A DNA stretch of 64,000 bases, from contig NC_088201.1 of assembly GCF_037126465.1 (NCBI RefSeq), positions 26,706,550-26,770,549 of the forward strand, written 5' to 3'. Positions 44,501 through 54,714 of the stretch are shown piece after piece. The notes under the pieces are model-generated. The model worked only from the letters and a program-made list of their open reading frames with translations. It was not told the origin of the DNA and made no database searches. The position numbers and the translations under genes were made by a program. This DNA is from Ornithodoros turicata (taxonomy: Eukaryota; Arthropoda; Arachnida; Ixodida; Argasidae). Numbering within the stretch: the first letter of the stretch is position 1; the number at the start of each line of letters is the position of its first letter.

Positions 44501-47500
44501 AACATTGCTCATCGAAGGTCGATTTCCGTCTCCTCTCCACAGCTGCTGGCACACTTCCAACGTTGGGAAACGCGTCCGCTGTTGCCAGCAGAGAGATGCC
44601 AACTCTCGATGACGGCACCTGCTCTTGGAGAATCCGAATCTATGGAGTTACGCGGGTTCTTTCAAAACTTCGTGGAAGCGCGCACTGTTCACTGACGCCA
44701 TTTATATTTTGTGTACCGTGTCTTTGAGCGAGGTTGATTTATAATACGAATTAAATTAAATATAATTTTGTAGCCCGTTGTTGGTCGCATCCAGAAACCC
44801 ATCTATGGAACCTATACCCAGGGTTGATAAAGTTACTTTTCAAATGTACCTAACTAAGTTACAGTTACAGTAACTCAGCTTCAAAAGTAATTAAGTTACA
44901 GTTAGAGTTACTGACAGGAAAAAATACTGAGATACAGTTACAAATACCTTAGAAAAGTATCCGAGTAAGGGTGGAGCTACTCTTTGCAATTCTGTACGCA
45001 GACCATATCTTTCGCCTTTGGCTCATAATAGGTGCCACAGAGACATCCCTTCTTGGGTAATCGTACGTAATTGCAGCAAAACATTGAAAGCAACGCCTAA
45101 ACTGGGGGTAACCGAGACAGGGACAAAAATTGGCTCACTGAGCAACAAAATTTTAATTTCCAAAAAATCTCACCGAGTTTCGCATGGCCATCAGATCCAT
45201 GGTCTTATGCCCCGACTATTTCTCTGCGATACTGCAATTCTGGTGGGTAAATTATACAAAATGTATACAATGAATACAGTATATCACACAAGCAAAAAAT
45301 GTGCAGCACAGCACTATCTACGCTCTGCAAACACAACAGACCACTGAAGTTAATAGAGGTGAGGAGGCGTCGACGCCTTCAAATTCGGCCATTCTCTTAC
45401 TGTCACTACGGCCAATGCCGCCAAGAGAGTGGCGAGGAACAAGAAATGTCACGTGAGATTGTGAGGGCGTGAGCACGTGCAGCAAGGGTGAAGGGGAGTG
45501 GAGCTTGTGCCTGGTGTCGGCTAGGGAGCCTCGACGGGTTGCTGCAGCTTCTCATGCGCATGGAGGATCCCCAGTGTCGGTGCGCCCTTCGCTACGCCTC
45601 CTGATCGGCGACGGTGTTTCGTGATTTTTACTCAAAAAGTACTCAAAAAGACAGATACAAGTTACTGAAAAAAGTAATTAAGTTACAGTTAGAAGTGCGT
45701 GTTTGAAAATGTACCTAATATTTCCTCAAGCTACACAAAAAGTATCCAAGTACACGTACACAGATACTTTTACTTAGTTACTTAACAACCATGCCTATAC
45801 CACTATGTTCAGCGTAGGACGACAATCTACTCGGCTAAATTTTTCCGTTTTAAAGATCAGCGTTGCTTCCGCCAGACGCCCGTCCAGACTCCCCATAACT
45901 CTAACGCCCGCACAGCCGCGGCAGTCCTTTTCTCAAGGTCGCGCCCTCATTGGTTCTTAGGGAGTGACGTTTTATCGTTTTTCAAGAGAGGGAATTCCGG
46001 CATACTTTCAACACCCGGCACGTGCTCTTGTCATGTATTCCGTCGAATAACAGTCGAACTAAGCCTCGATATCGCGTGGGATTTCGGATACGGTGGTCAG
46101 TGGTCCAGGAGGAATAAAATGACACTATAGTTTTGAAATCGATTGGAAAAGATTTCCGTTCCTTTGAGGGAAGACAACCCGAACGCCCAGGAAACATCGA
46201 CCTACGTTCCAGTTGTACTTGTCTTCGGGTGTAGATGGGATGATCCCATAGGAATGGAGACGTTGCGCCGCTGCTCGGCCACAGGGGTAGCGTATGAAAC
46301 GATCAGCGCCCAAATCTACTCGACCGAAGTATAATAATGGTCACAACTGTTTCTCCCTGGCAGCCGTCAGCGAATATGACGGCACCGTGTGGATAATGAA
46401 GCACTACGCTGAGCGTTGCAATGTGTTCAATCGTGACGGTAATTACGAACAGGGAATCGTCCATGGCAACTGGGGAGTTTGCATCATAGCCAGTAAACAT
46501 GCATTTAGATAAGTATTCTCGGTACGCAGTGACTCGCTCATCTGATTGAATAATATTAGAGCGCAGGCTGCCCATTTATTGACGCGAGAACATGGAAACC
46601 TTTTATTCCTTCATCGCGTATTCGCCCATTACGGATATGCGTGTGCGGTACAGTCGTACACTTGGTTTCTTGTTCCTGACAAACTCTTCAACCAAAGTTC
46701 CAAACGATGTTTGCACGGTGAATACCAACCTGAAACGATAGTACAGTTCTGGACAAAAGTTTACGGAACATTGGTATATTACTTGGTACTACGTGCGTAT
46801 TTCTTCGTCGGAGCGACACGCTAGCAGAGGCTGGAAGTGGACATACTTACTGACGAGCGACTGGGTAACATATAGGCACCCGTCTATAAGTGTGCCTGCT
46901 TCCTATCTCTGCTTAGGGTGTCGCTTCGATGAAGAAACGTGCCGCTCCGGTGATCCGTAAAATTTTCTCCAGAACTGTCATTTGAGCTGAATTTGATGAA
47001 ATTCGTTGGTTGAGGGCAAACGGGAGGCTTCTGATGCTTAAACAAGCAGAAGGAACTTGCAGTACTTGTTCTTATCACCGTATTATCACGCATTACCTGT
47101 AACTCTCTCTTCCGCAATGTGACGTTCCGTACAAGCTTTACATGATGATATTCTCGAACCGTTTCTAGGTTGACCCAGAGAGCCAACTGTGGCGGGACAT
47201 GCAAGAGGCTGGCCTATCGTGCGTACAACTCCACGTCTCCTTCCCGGACAATTTTCCCTTCGCGCCACCTTTCGTTCGTGTGTTGGCCCCGCACGTAGAA
47301 AAAGGCTTCGTCATGGAAGGCGGTGCTATCTGCATGGAGCTCCTCACACCCAGAGGATGGGCTTCCGCCTACACGGTCGAAGCTGTTTTAGTCCAGGTGG
47401 GTCAAACTTTCGATCCCCGGCCATAAGACCTATCACGGAATATTGGCACTGTCCATTAGGTATGTCTTAGATCTTGAATTACTGTTCGCAGGTGGCAGCG

Positions 47501-47641
47501 TCATTGTCTAAGGGCCAGGCACGCATCTCAAACAGGCCTGGAAAGCAGTTCAATCGGAAGTTGGCCGAGTCTTCCTTCCGTAGCCTGGTGAAGACACACG
47601 AAAAGTACGGTTGGGTGACACCGCCCCTGGCAGATGGATAA
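41354..47641 (+). CDS. UBE2QL1: ubiquitin-conjugating enzyme E2 Q-like 1 (four exons)
   Basis: Join 41354-41504, 43272-43603, 47169-47396, 47492-47641: 861 nt, 286 residues. E2 enzymes carry ubiquitin as a thioester and pass it to substrates, usually with an E3. The UBC fold covers about residues 110-286: RTRRLMREYREISRQ, VDLVDDNLFEWHVRLY, FPDNFPFAPPFVRVL, then GGAICMELLTPRGW with catalytic Cys216, and the end SLVKTHEKYGWVTPP. This matches the UBE2Q family, closest by eye to UBE2QL1. No HPN tripeptide is visible before the Cys, consistent with that family. Vertebrate UBE2QL1 is shorter (about 161 residues as I recall); here a low-complexity N-terminal extension (exon 1 and most of exon 2) precedes the domain. 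Splice phases 1, 0, 0 agree across all junctions and all introns are GT-AG. It is the only cellular gene seen. The N terminus is the least certain part. Confidence 0.88.
43272..43603 (+). CDS. UBE2QL1: UBE2QL1-like exon 2
   Basis: The acceptor ttacttcttcctcag ends at 43271. The exon encodes a Pro/Ala/Ser-rich linker (PPVVPARESATGAS and PVGAAGAANNALA) and then the start of the UBC fold, RTRRLMREYREISRQQLRAA and FTVDLVDDNLFEWHVRLYM. The donor is atg|gtaact at 43604. A 10-nt C run lies about 70 bp upstream of the acceptor (43189-43198). Confidence 0.85.
43742..43922. mobile_element. hairpin insertion flanked by 12-bp direct repeats, in intron 2
   Basis: The repeats acgtaaacagtg at 43742-43753 and 43911-43922 are identical. 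Between them lies a hairpin: cattccttgagactgcggga ... with inverse tcaatctcaaggaatg, continuing through acgacaacggacgaacgtga and its partner. No coding sequence or poly-A tail is seen. The long TSD is unlike the MITEs elsewhere in the window. Confidence 0.65.
44819..45793. mobile_element. hAT MITE in UBE2QL1-like intron 2
   Basis: Ends CAGGGTTGATAAAGTTAC and GTTACTTAACAACCATG with a perfect 8-bp TSD cctatacc (44811-44818 and 45794-45801). Subterminal gttac/gtaac motifs are similar to the other hAT elements of this window. 975 bp, no transposase. Other parts of the intron (43923-44818 and 45802-47168) hold nothing recognised. Confidence 0.93.
47169..47396 (+). CDS. UBE2QL1: UBE2QL1-like exon 3 (catalytic Cys)
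   Basis: The acceptor ccgtttctag ends at 47168. It encodes VDPESQLWRDMQEAGLSCVQ, then LHVSFPDNFPFAPPFVRVLA and MEGGAICMELLTPRGWASAY, ending VEAVLVQ before the donor gtgggt at 47397. The cysteine of GGAICMEL is residue 216 of the model. Confidence 0.95.
47492..47641 (+). CDS. UBE2QL1: UBE2QL1-like exon 4 (C terminus)
   Basis: The acceptor ttactgttcgcag ends at 47491. It encodes VAASLSKGQARISN, then FRSLVKTHEKYGWVTPPLAD and G, followed by TAA (47639-47641). The KTHEKYGWVTPP end is characteristic of UBE2QL1. Confidence 0.95.
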   Translation: MAASLSKGQARISNRPGKQFNRKLAESSFRSLVKTHEKYGWVTPPLADG

Positions 47642-48305
47642 AAGATCTCCGACTGCAAGGCTAGCCAAGGTACACACTGTTAAGGGTCGACAGTGCGGAG
47701 CGGTCTCTGTCTCCTCAAACGATACGTCCAATCGTTGCCAGAGATCGCTTGAGGAAACCAATCAGAGGCATCTCCGCGCCCCTTGAGAAAGGAAGGGAAA
47801 GCGTACAGCGTTGTACTCCCCCCCCCCCCCCCCCCATTATTCCTCATCCCTTCCTGATTTCTTTTCCCTTTATTGTGCCTCTATGGTGACTCGTCTCGCC
47901 GCCTAACGAAAATTTCCTCGCTCGTTTCAGGGAGAAGAGACTAGTGAGACTATTGATGTGCAACGAAAAGCGGCCCTTCCATCCTTCGCATTTAGGCGTA
48001 TGACGCCTTAGTCTTCGCCAATTCCACTCATGGACGTTCCTTTTCTTTCCCCTGTCCCCGCCGTTTTTTTCATCTGTGGTCTCCAGATTAACCGAAGGGA
48101 ATCTTGCAGGGGAGTGATTCCTCGACGCATGCTCGTGCAGGATGACGTTGTTTTGTTGCATCGTACGGCATCACTGTGTGGGTGTTTACGAAATTCATTG
48201 CTCATGACAAGCGCTTGGATATCACCTGGTGTCTGTTGCGTGTCATCCAAAGGGTTTCTCGTTGTTTCAGCTACGTTATTCTAATAAAGCACCGCAATTG
48301 AAGGG
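47642..48305 (+). other. 3' UTR of the UBE2QL1-like gene (inferred)
   Basis: After the stop codon a non-coding stretch runs to a canonical AATAAA at 48283-48288, the first on the + strand after the stop. It contains an 18-nt C run (47818-47835). Its true end is unknown. Confidence 0.5.
48283..48288 (+). terminator. candidate polyadenylation signal AATAAA
   Basis: Located 642 bp after the UBE2QL1-like stop codon. Cleavage site not determinable. Confidence 0.45.
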
Positions 48306-49350
48306 ACGCTTCCTGCCATGCTCATTAGCGCGTTCGACGGCTGTAAGCACAAAGATTCAGTAGCTCCCATTTGAAATCCATGTTGTGACGCTCTCTAGTT
48401 CATATTACAAAATATTTAATGCGAACTTCATTGTTGGTGTCTTCACTCTTTTTTTTTTTTCTGTGCAGCGGAGTATCTGAAAAGCAATTTGCGAGTACTC
48501 TTCGAAGCAATCGGCCAACGACGTCGAAATAATGATAATCTGCAGACGTAACTGATTACTTTTCCAGCAAAGTAACTTGTAATTAAGTAATATAGGTCCA
48601 GAACTTGACATCATGGCCTACTACAGCCCGCATTTGTCGATTTAAGGTTCTCAGTTGCGACTCGATGAGCACGCCCGCCTTTTGGTCCCGTGTTTTCACA
48701 ATGTTCATGTACTAGTTACCATAGCATAACAATCAGTGACGAACTCTATTTTCTTCGCAGAACGTGGTTGTGTGCAGAGTGTTAACTATGTCATACAAAT
48801 ATATATATATATATACATATATAAACATAGCTATACGTACGTATTCTCACAAAGTGGAAAACCAACGAAGTGACTCGGCCAGTTATCCCTCTAGCAGACA
48901 AAGATGGCGCCGTCCTATCATAGAAGCTCAAACGGTATGTGGAGTGCTAAAATGGGACGCTCGAACCGTCCTTTTTCCTAGAATACCCCCTTTCGAAGGA
49001 TGGCCCTTATTTACACTTATGGCTCGTGCAGTGTCGGCAGTGCTAGTCTACTCGAGTTGCTCGTAAATCCGTCATATGCATGCGTTCATACAAGAGTTGC
49101 AAATAGTGTTTTACACAGGCCGAAATGCAGAACTTACCTAAGCAAACAGAGCAAACGTACGCAATATGCATAGTAGTCCGCAACAGTTATGACTACCAGG
49201 ACAGCATGACAGCCGCAGAACGGCTACGGCAAACTATACCGGGGTTTGGTTACGGGTATCGCTGCCGCTATCAGGAGGAGCCGGTAGAGGGGAGATAATG
49301 GGGCAGGTCAATATACCACCTAGATAACAGAAGGCCTGAGCACTTGGCAG
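48306..49350. other. unassigned sequence with hAT-like fragment and TA repeats
   Basis: 48548-48600 contains ctgattacttttccagcaaa and gtaacttgtaattaagtaat, similar to the gtaac-rich ends of the local hAT elements. A (TA)n patch lies at 48800-48825. No gene. Confidence 0.4.
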
Positions 49351-49616
49351 GGCTGTCGCTGTTGCGGACAGATATAGGTGACGTCACCGAAAGAGCGAAG
49401 AAGAGAAAAGCTCCCTCACTGAAAATGTATGGCAGCCGGTCCAGGTGCATGACGTTATCGAAAGAGTGTTAAGGCCTTTTATTATCTATGTGGCATTGCC
49501 TGAGCACTCTTTCGATAACGTCACGCACATGGACCAGCTGCCATACATTTTCAATGAGAGAGCTTTTCTCTTCTTCACTCTTTTCGTGACGTCAAACCTA
49601 TCTCTCGCCGACAGCC
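49351..49616. mobile_element. fold-back MITE family D
   Basis: Two arms of about 118 bp: ggctgtcg ... gaagaagagaaaagctccct, atgtatggcagccggtcca and atgacgttatcgaaagagtg on the left, with inverse copies on the right ending cgacagcc. The loop is at about 49470-49492. No clear TSD; non-coding. Confidence 0.8.
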
Positions 49617-49696
49617 ATGACTAAGTGCCTGACGTTAATTCTAAAAGTACACCTCGTTGCTGGCACGTCCTTTTCGCGACACTTGATGACGGCGAA

Positions 49697-49802
49697 GGTG
49701 GTGGTGGTGCTAGTGAAAGAGCTCGCCGTAGTCGGCCTCACAGATGTGGGCAACGTCACTACTAACGCTCCGGGGGAATGTGCGTCCTGGGCCTTAGGAG
49801 TC
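49697..49802 (-). mobile_element. SINE, 5'-truncated, with 11-bp TSD
   Basis: Flanked by atgacggcgaa at 49686-49696 and 49803-49813. On the - strand it reads cccaggacgcacattccccc, then gttgcccacatctgtgaggc and gagctctttcac, and ends in a CCACCACCACC tail. Same family as 9677-9764. Confidence 0.85.
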
Positions 49803-49820
49803 ATGACGGCGAACTCGCTT

Positions 49821-49973
49821 CCCAAGCAGCACAATGTACTGAAAGTCGAGTGCAATAGGGGTGGCCGGCATGTGTCTTATCAATGTCCTTCAGTTTCACA
49901 AGTCTGTTCAAGGCCTTCCACCTACCCGCCCACCCCTATTGCACTCGACTTTCAGTGCATTGTGCTGCTTGGG
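49821..49973. mobile_element. fold-back MITE family E
   Basis: Perfect-looking arms of about 40 bp: cccaagcagcacaatg, then actgaaagtcgagtgcaata and ggggtgg; the right arm is the inverse, ending cattgtgctgcttggg. It is flanked by tt on both sides. It lies 8 bp from the SINE TSD. Confidence 0.85.
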
Positions 49974-51005
49974 TTCTTCCTTGCCAGTGTATCTTATCAG
50001 AGCGCATGTCTTGGTTGTTGCTTGATAGGTGGGTGGCATTTCATTGCGATCTGCCTGCAGCATGGAATCCCACCTGTGCTTCCTCTTTCTGGCGTGATAG
50101 TCACTTACCAAATTTTGTAGTTTAATTCTGAATGCTAAATTTATCGTAACCTGAATTCGATAAAACCAGGGACTTGGCCAGGATGTTCATCCTAGGCACA
50201 CAATAAAGAACCATCGCTAGCTCTTCTCTAACACATGGTACAGTCGGCCAGAACGATACTGCATTTGAGCTAGAATTAAAAGCGGTCTTGTTACTTTTGG
50301 TGTTGCAACTCACACGCCTCTATCAATGAATGAAAATCAAATTATGTAGTAATTGAGAACTAGGACTATACTGAGCACGGGAATGACCATTCCCGTGCTC
50401 CGTAGTAAATGGCTTTGGCGACGTTAATCGCCTAACGTTTAGCCATGGCTCCTGTGCATGTTTCTCTACCTTTTTGAACGTGCCGCAGTGATGGGTGGAT
50501 GCGCTCCTCCAGAGAACCTGTACGAGTTCATGTCTGACCAGTGTTTGTTTTCCATGCCTCGTATGTTGTGCAGTGTCTGTTAACTGTTACGTACGTCAAT
50601 AAAGTTTTTTTTTTTTTTTTCAATACCAAGAGCGCCTACAGACTTCCGCGCTATTTCTTACGACATAACAAGTCGCGGAGGAATCGCTTAAAGTGTCGCT
50701 ACGATTCGTACTATAAATCAAGGTCGTTCAAGGACTCCGCGCGGCAAATATACGCGGTTCCACGAATTTTCCAGACAAGCCGCCAAGCTCCATAGATACA
50801 GACTCTCTAACAGCATGTGACGTCATCGAAAGCTAGCGTCTCTCTAGTCCTAGCCGTCTCCACTCTTCGCCGAACGTTGGAAGTCTGCCAGCAACTGCGG
50901 TGCGAAGAGAGAAGTCGACATTCGGGAAACAATGATGCCAGACGCATTGCAGATTGAGCACCCTTATGACGTCATGCTTCTCAAAATTAGAAATTAATCT
51001 TATGA
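49974..51005. other. unassigned sequence
   Basis: Nothing beyond a T17-18 run near 50607-50623 and small palindromes (gggaatgaccattccc at 50380-50395). Frames are shadows of the MITE/SINE region. Confidence 0.35.
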
Positions 51006-51185
51006 TACAGTCAAACTCCTTTATAGCGAACACCTTTTTAACGAAAATACCACTACAGCAAATTTTTTTGCGGTCCCGCTGGAGCCCTATAGGTCCAATA
51101 ATGGGCATCCTTTTTAACGAAAATACCTTTACTGCGAATTTTTTTTGCTGTCCCCTGAGTTTCGTTGTAAAGGAGTTTGACTGTA
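51006..51185. mobile_element. pogo/Tigger-like MITE
   Basis: Termini TACAGTCAAACTCC and GGAGTTTGACTGTA (TA target duplication) are typical of pogo-like elements. The interior contains two related copies of ttttaacgaaaatacc, so it has an internal direct duplication. 180 bp, no coding sequence. Confidence 0.85.
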
Positions 51186-51764
51186 CTTCCCCTTCACATA
51201 GAGAAAGAATACTTTAAGAGAATGCAGTGTGAGAAAGAAATTGGCAAGTGATTAATTGTCATTATGGCGATAAAGGCGCACTGTCTGGCCCATTCAATGA
51301 CACGACCGCAATGCTGTTTACGAGTTTAGTAGAAAACGAGAAGCCATATCAAACCCTCGCTCGCGGCTGTTCCTTATCTTGCGGCTCCCCCGCCACCAAT
51401 GCAAGCGGATGAACACGAATTTGAGCGCAGGATAGTTGAGCGAAAGAGCGCATTCCTGTACTGCTCCGCGCAAGAAATTTGTAAACCGAAACCAGTTAAT
51501 TACTCGAAAGAAATCACTAAAAGTCGAAGCTATCTTTTTACTGGTTTGGCACTGTCTCAGGGTGACCATTGCTACGGCACAGGTACCAAAGCCCTGCGAA
51601 GTAAAACAAAAAAGTCAGGATGTTTATTTAATTAACGAGCGCATGCAAATGAGAAACTGAGCGGCCAGTTTGTGGCCGGCGCATCAAGGATGCTAACCGG
51701 AAAAAAGTTTCCCGATAGGTGGCGCCGTTTTCGAAATTATTCGACCGGGGGATTTTCGTGAAAC
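51186..51764. other. unassigned; right edge looks like a mariner-type terminus
   Basis: The right border ends ttttcgtgaaacaccctgta, a cagggtgtttca-type terminal repeat facing the next element's left end. The opposite end of this element was not found. Confidence 0.4.
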
Positions 51765-51777
51765 ACCCTGTATACAG

Positions 51778-52195
51778 TAGATGGGTAGAAATCCAGCGAA
51801 CCGGTAGAATGTAGGAAGGGAGTTGCCTCAGGACAGAAGCCGCCGATATTTCGAACAGAGACTGTTCTTCTTCTGGGCACCGTCCTCATCATTGGCATGG
51901 TATTTAAACGTGTTCGTGAACCTTCCATTTTTCTGTAACCGGTCTGTAGCCTAGATCACAACGTTCACATAATCCCCTCCACACTCTAACAAAGCAGCCA
52001 TTCACTCCGGCCGTAGAAGCCCGTACGGAACCTTTCTTCCCTTCGGGCTGTTGACCCACAATTCGCATGAACCTTTAAACGCGTCACACCTAACCCTTTC
52101 AATACCATGCCAATGATGAGGACGGTGCCCCCCAGAAGAAGAACAGTCTCTGTTCGAAATATCGGCGGCTTCTGTCCCGAGGCAACTCCCTTCCT
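51778..52195. mobile_element. Penelope-like element remnant with 13-bp TSD
   Basis: Flanked by accctgtatacag at 51765-51777 and 52196-52208. The body consists of two inverted arms: gtaggaagggagttgcctca ... ggcatggtatttaaa on the left, and its inverse on the right. Each arm contains gatgaggacggtgcc, ccagaagaagaacagtctct and gttcgaaatatcgg. The last resembles the C-GAAAC-type motif at PLE 3' ends. No protein is left. The TSD length matches the PLE at 1074-1696. Confidence 0.65.
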
Positions 52196-52489
52196 ACCCT
52201 GTATACAGGTTGTTTCACCTAAAGTGACAAAAAATATTCTAACTGGCGACGTACTCGCCGGAGGATTGTGAGACTTTTGGCAATTACCTTCTGGAAACGT
52301 TTGCCGCCATTTATGAAGGCTTTGGACAATTTTTAATTTGGGGAAATTTTTATTTTTCAATTGAACTTTGAAACTTTGAAAATTGCCTAGCGAACCTCAC
52401 TTTGTTTTACAGAAATATGAAATCCTCCACGGATAACCGCAGACCCAACAAACACTATGCACAGTATCGCAACAGAAATAGTCGGAACA

Positions 52490-52529
52490 AATAATAAATA
52501 TTATATATATATTATTATATATATATAGG
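52490..52529. repeat. AT-rich microsatellite
   Basis: Irregular tattatatatatattattat tract directly before the PLE. Confidence 0.85.
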
Positions 52530-54437
52530 TATTCAATAAAGATCAGAAGTGGAGACGGTGCTTCTACAGGACAAGGAATAAAAGGGGAACTTTATTCTTT
52601 ATTCTAAATTCGACTCATACGTTAAGGATACCAACCATTTCCTTCAAGATATACGTAAAATAAACGTTCCCCCTAACTGTCTGTTAGCAACCCTAGATGT
52701 CACTTCCCTGTATACTAACATTCCTCACTCAGATGGAATAGCAGCAGCAGAATGTGCATTTAAGAATCAACCCGATCAGGGTTATGATACGTCCGTCCTC
52801 ACTGAACTCCTGAATCTGATCCTAACATGCAATAACTTTGAATTCGACGACAAACACTACATACAGGTCAATGGTACAGCAATGGGAACAAAAATGGCTC
52901 CTAACTATGCAAATATCTTCATGGCATCCTTGGAAGAACCGTTCCTCAGCAATTGTGCACTGAAGCCACTCCTATATAAGCGATTCCTAGATGATATATT
53001 CATTATTTGGCCCCACTCCGAATGCGACCTTCAGTTGTTTGTTAACTACTTTAACCAAGTACATCCCAGTATTAAATTTACATTCAATTACTCCTCCTCA
53101 GCTGTTAATTTTCTGGATGTGGAAGTTAAACTACATAATGGAATCATAACCACCAGTCTGTATCGAAAGCCTACCGACTCCCAACAGTATCTATCGTTCC
53201 AGAGTTGCCATCCCAGACACACTAAGCTAGCTATCCCTTATAGTCAGGCGCTGCGTTACCGGAGAATATGTTCTACCGATGATGAACTAGACAATCATCT
53301 TGAGAGCCTTGAAGAAATTTTCGCAGATAGAAAATATCCTAATCAGGTCGTAAAAGATGCCATAGCCAGAGCTAGATCAACCGATCGAGAGAACCTATTC
53401 CAAACACAGCCCCGAGCCGATAAGAATTCTTCGGTAAACCTCACTATTAGCTTCAACGGTTATGCCCCGGACGTAAACCGCATACTTAAACGGCACTATG
53501 CAATCCTCACCCAATCTGACCGTATGAGTCAGGTGTTCCCGGAACCACCCCGCGTTACTTATCGTCGAGCAAGGAACATCCAAGACAGACGTGTGAACGC
53601 CAAGTTAAACAAGCCGTCGGAACACAACGGTTGTCAACCATGCAACGGACGCAGATGCCAGATCTGTAAATTAATGCAAACTGCTACCAGAGTAGAAAGC
53701 ACAAATTCCAGCTATCGCACAAAAATTAATGGTCCATTTAACTGTAACTCTTCTAACGTCCTTTATCTCCTTCAATGCAATGAGTGCAAGGCCCAATATA
53801 TCGGTCAAACAGCTACATCCTTCAGAATCCGATTCAACAACCACAGGTCCGACGTATCAAAGAAACCTAATCTGCCAGTGTCTCGACATTTTAGTAAACC
53901 CGGCCACTCAAATAACGACATAGCCATTTTCGTTCTGCAATCGGGTTTTCCATCCCAACGCCTTAGAGAACAAAGAGAATCGTTCCTGATCTATAAATTT
54001 AAAAGCCAGATTAACGAGGACCCCGGCGTCCTCTCAACAGTTCGCAACCTAAATTCCTAATTCTCTCAAAATACATACACTCTTTTGTATCTCTTTCAGA
54101 CTCCCCGGTTGGTCACCCCATGAAATCATTGCCCTCCGGCGAAGAATATGACTGCCTGTGATTCATTGTACCTTTTTACCTTTGTTTGACAAAGCACGTG
54201 TGCTGCCCTCTCCCCTTGTACATATTCCCCTCTCATTCTTTGCAATTGTCTTGCGTCACCATAATATCCCATTCCTGTTGAAGACAGCGCTGCTGTCGAA
54301 ACGTCGAATACTCCCTCTTAGTTTTTAATAAAGTTCCCCTTTTATTCCTTGTCCTGTAGAAGCACCGTCTCCACTTCTGATCTTTATTGAATACCTTTAT
54401 TTTTCGTGGTCAACCGCATTCGTTTATTTCAACTTAT
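52530..54437 (+). mobile_element. Penelope-like element, largely intact, 5'-truncated
   Basis: The left 68 bp (52530-52597) are an inverted copy of the 3' region (54327-54398): gatcagaagtggagacggtg and ggacaaggaataaaagggga occur at both ends in opposite orientation. This is a terminal structure known for PLEs. One long frame encodes RT plus GIY-YIG. The 3' part has gctgctgtcgaaacgtcga, a conserved-looking PLE 3' motif, and an (AT)n tract follows. Confidence 0.9.
52606..54060 (+). CDS. Penelope-like reverse transcriptase/GIY-YIG endonuclease (partial)
   Basis: An uninterrupted frame of about 484 codons ends in TAA at 54058-54060; the first in-frame ATG is 52882, but conserved sequence starts at least at 52606. 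Motifs in order: LLATLDVTSLYTNIP (RT, first catalytic Asp), GTAMGTKMAPNYANIFMASL, LYKRFLDDIFIIWP (F-L-D-D, the active site), NFLDVEV, LYRKPTDSQQYL. Then a connector, CQPCNGRRCQICKLM (a Cys-rich CxxC segment typical before the nuclease), and finally VLYLLQCNECKAQYIGQTAT with FNNHRSDV and the RHF..PGH segment, the GIY-YIG domain. This protein copies element RNA and nicks target DNA. It lacks the RT N terminus but has no internal stop, making it the best-preserved TE protein here. Confidence 0.92.
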   Translation, partial: KFDSYVKDTNHFLQDIRKINVPPNCLLATLDVTSLYTNIPHSDGIAAAECAFKNQPDQGYDTSVLTELLNLILTCNNFEFDDKHYIQVNGTAMGTKMAPNYANIFMASLEEPFLSNCALKPLLYKRFLDDIFIIWPHSECDLQLFVNYFNQVHPSIKFTFNYSSSAVNFLDVEVKLHNGIITTSLYRKPTDSQQYLSFQSCHPRHTKLAIPYSQALRYRRICSTDDELDNHLESLEEIFADRKYPNQVVKDAIARARSTDRENLFQTQPRADKNSSVNLTISFNGYAPDVNRILKRHYAILTQSDRMSQVFPEPPRVTYRRARNIQDRRVNAKLNKPSEHNGCQPCNGRRCQICKLMQTATRVESTNSSYRTKINGPFNCNSSNVLYLLQCNECKAQYIGQTATSFRIRFNNHRSDVSKKPNLPVSRHFSKPGHSNNDIAIFVLQSGFPSQRLREQRESFLIYKFKSQINEDPGVLSTVRNLNS

Positions 54438-54480
54438 ATATATATATATATATATATATAATAAATAAAGTTATATATAT
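54438..54480. repeat. (TA)n microsatellite
   Basis: Pure TA run followed by aataaataaag and a second TA run, at the PLE 3' end. The tract may be the PLE tail or its target. Confidence 0.9.
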
Positions 54481-54491
54481 ATATAACAAAT

Positions 54492-54714
54492 AGCCCCGCC
54501 TGCTTGATTTTCGCAAACAAGCGCGCGCGAAATGTGCGTCTAGAGGAGGAAGTGTCCCCGCCTTCATTTGCTTTGCCTTGTTTGTGATAAGACGGTTGCA
54601 CCAGCATCAAGGTCAAAGCAGGGGACAGAAAGGTAAAACAAGAGGCGGGAACACTTCCTCCTCTCCCCACACCTTCCGTGCGCTCTTCTTTGCGACAATC
54701 AAGCAGGCGGTGCT
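54492..54714. mobile_element. fold-back MITE family F
   Basis: Ends agccccgcctgcttgatttt and the inverse aatcaagcaggcggtgct. Inner pairs include gaggaggaagtgtccccgcc with ggcgggaacacttcctcctc. Loop near 54590-54610. It sits between the PLE and the right arm of the fold-back host. Confidence 0.8.

Noticed and set aside
49617..50120. 167-codon + strand open frame
   Set aside because: It spans the SINE at 49697-49802 and the fold-back MITE at 49821-49973, so it is made of repeat sequence.
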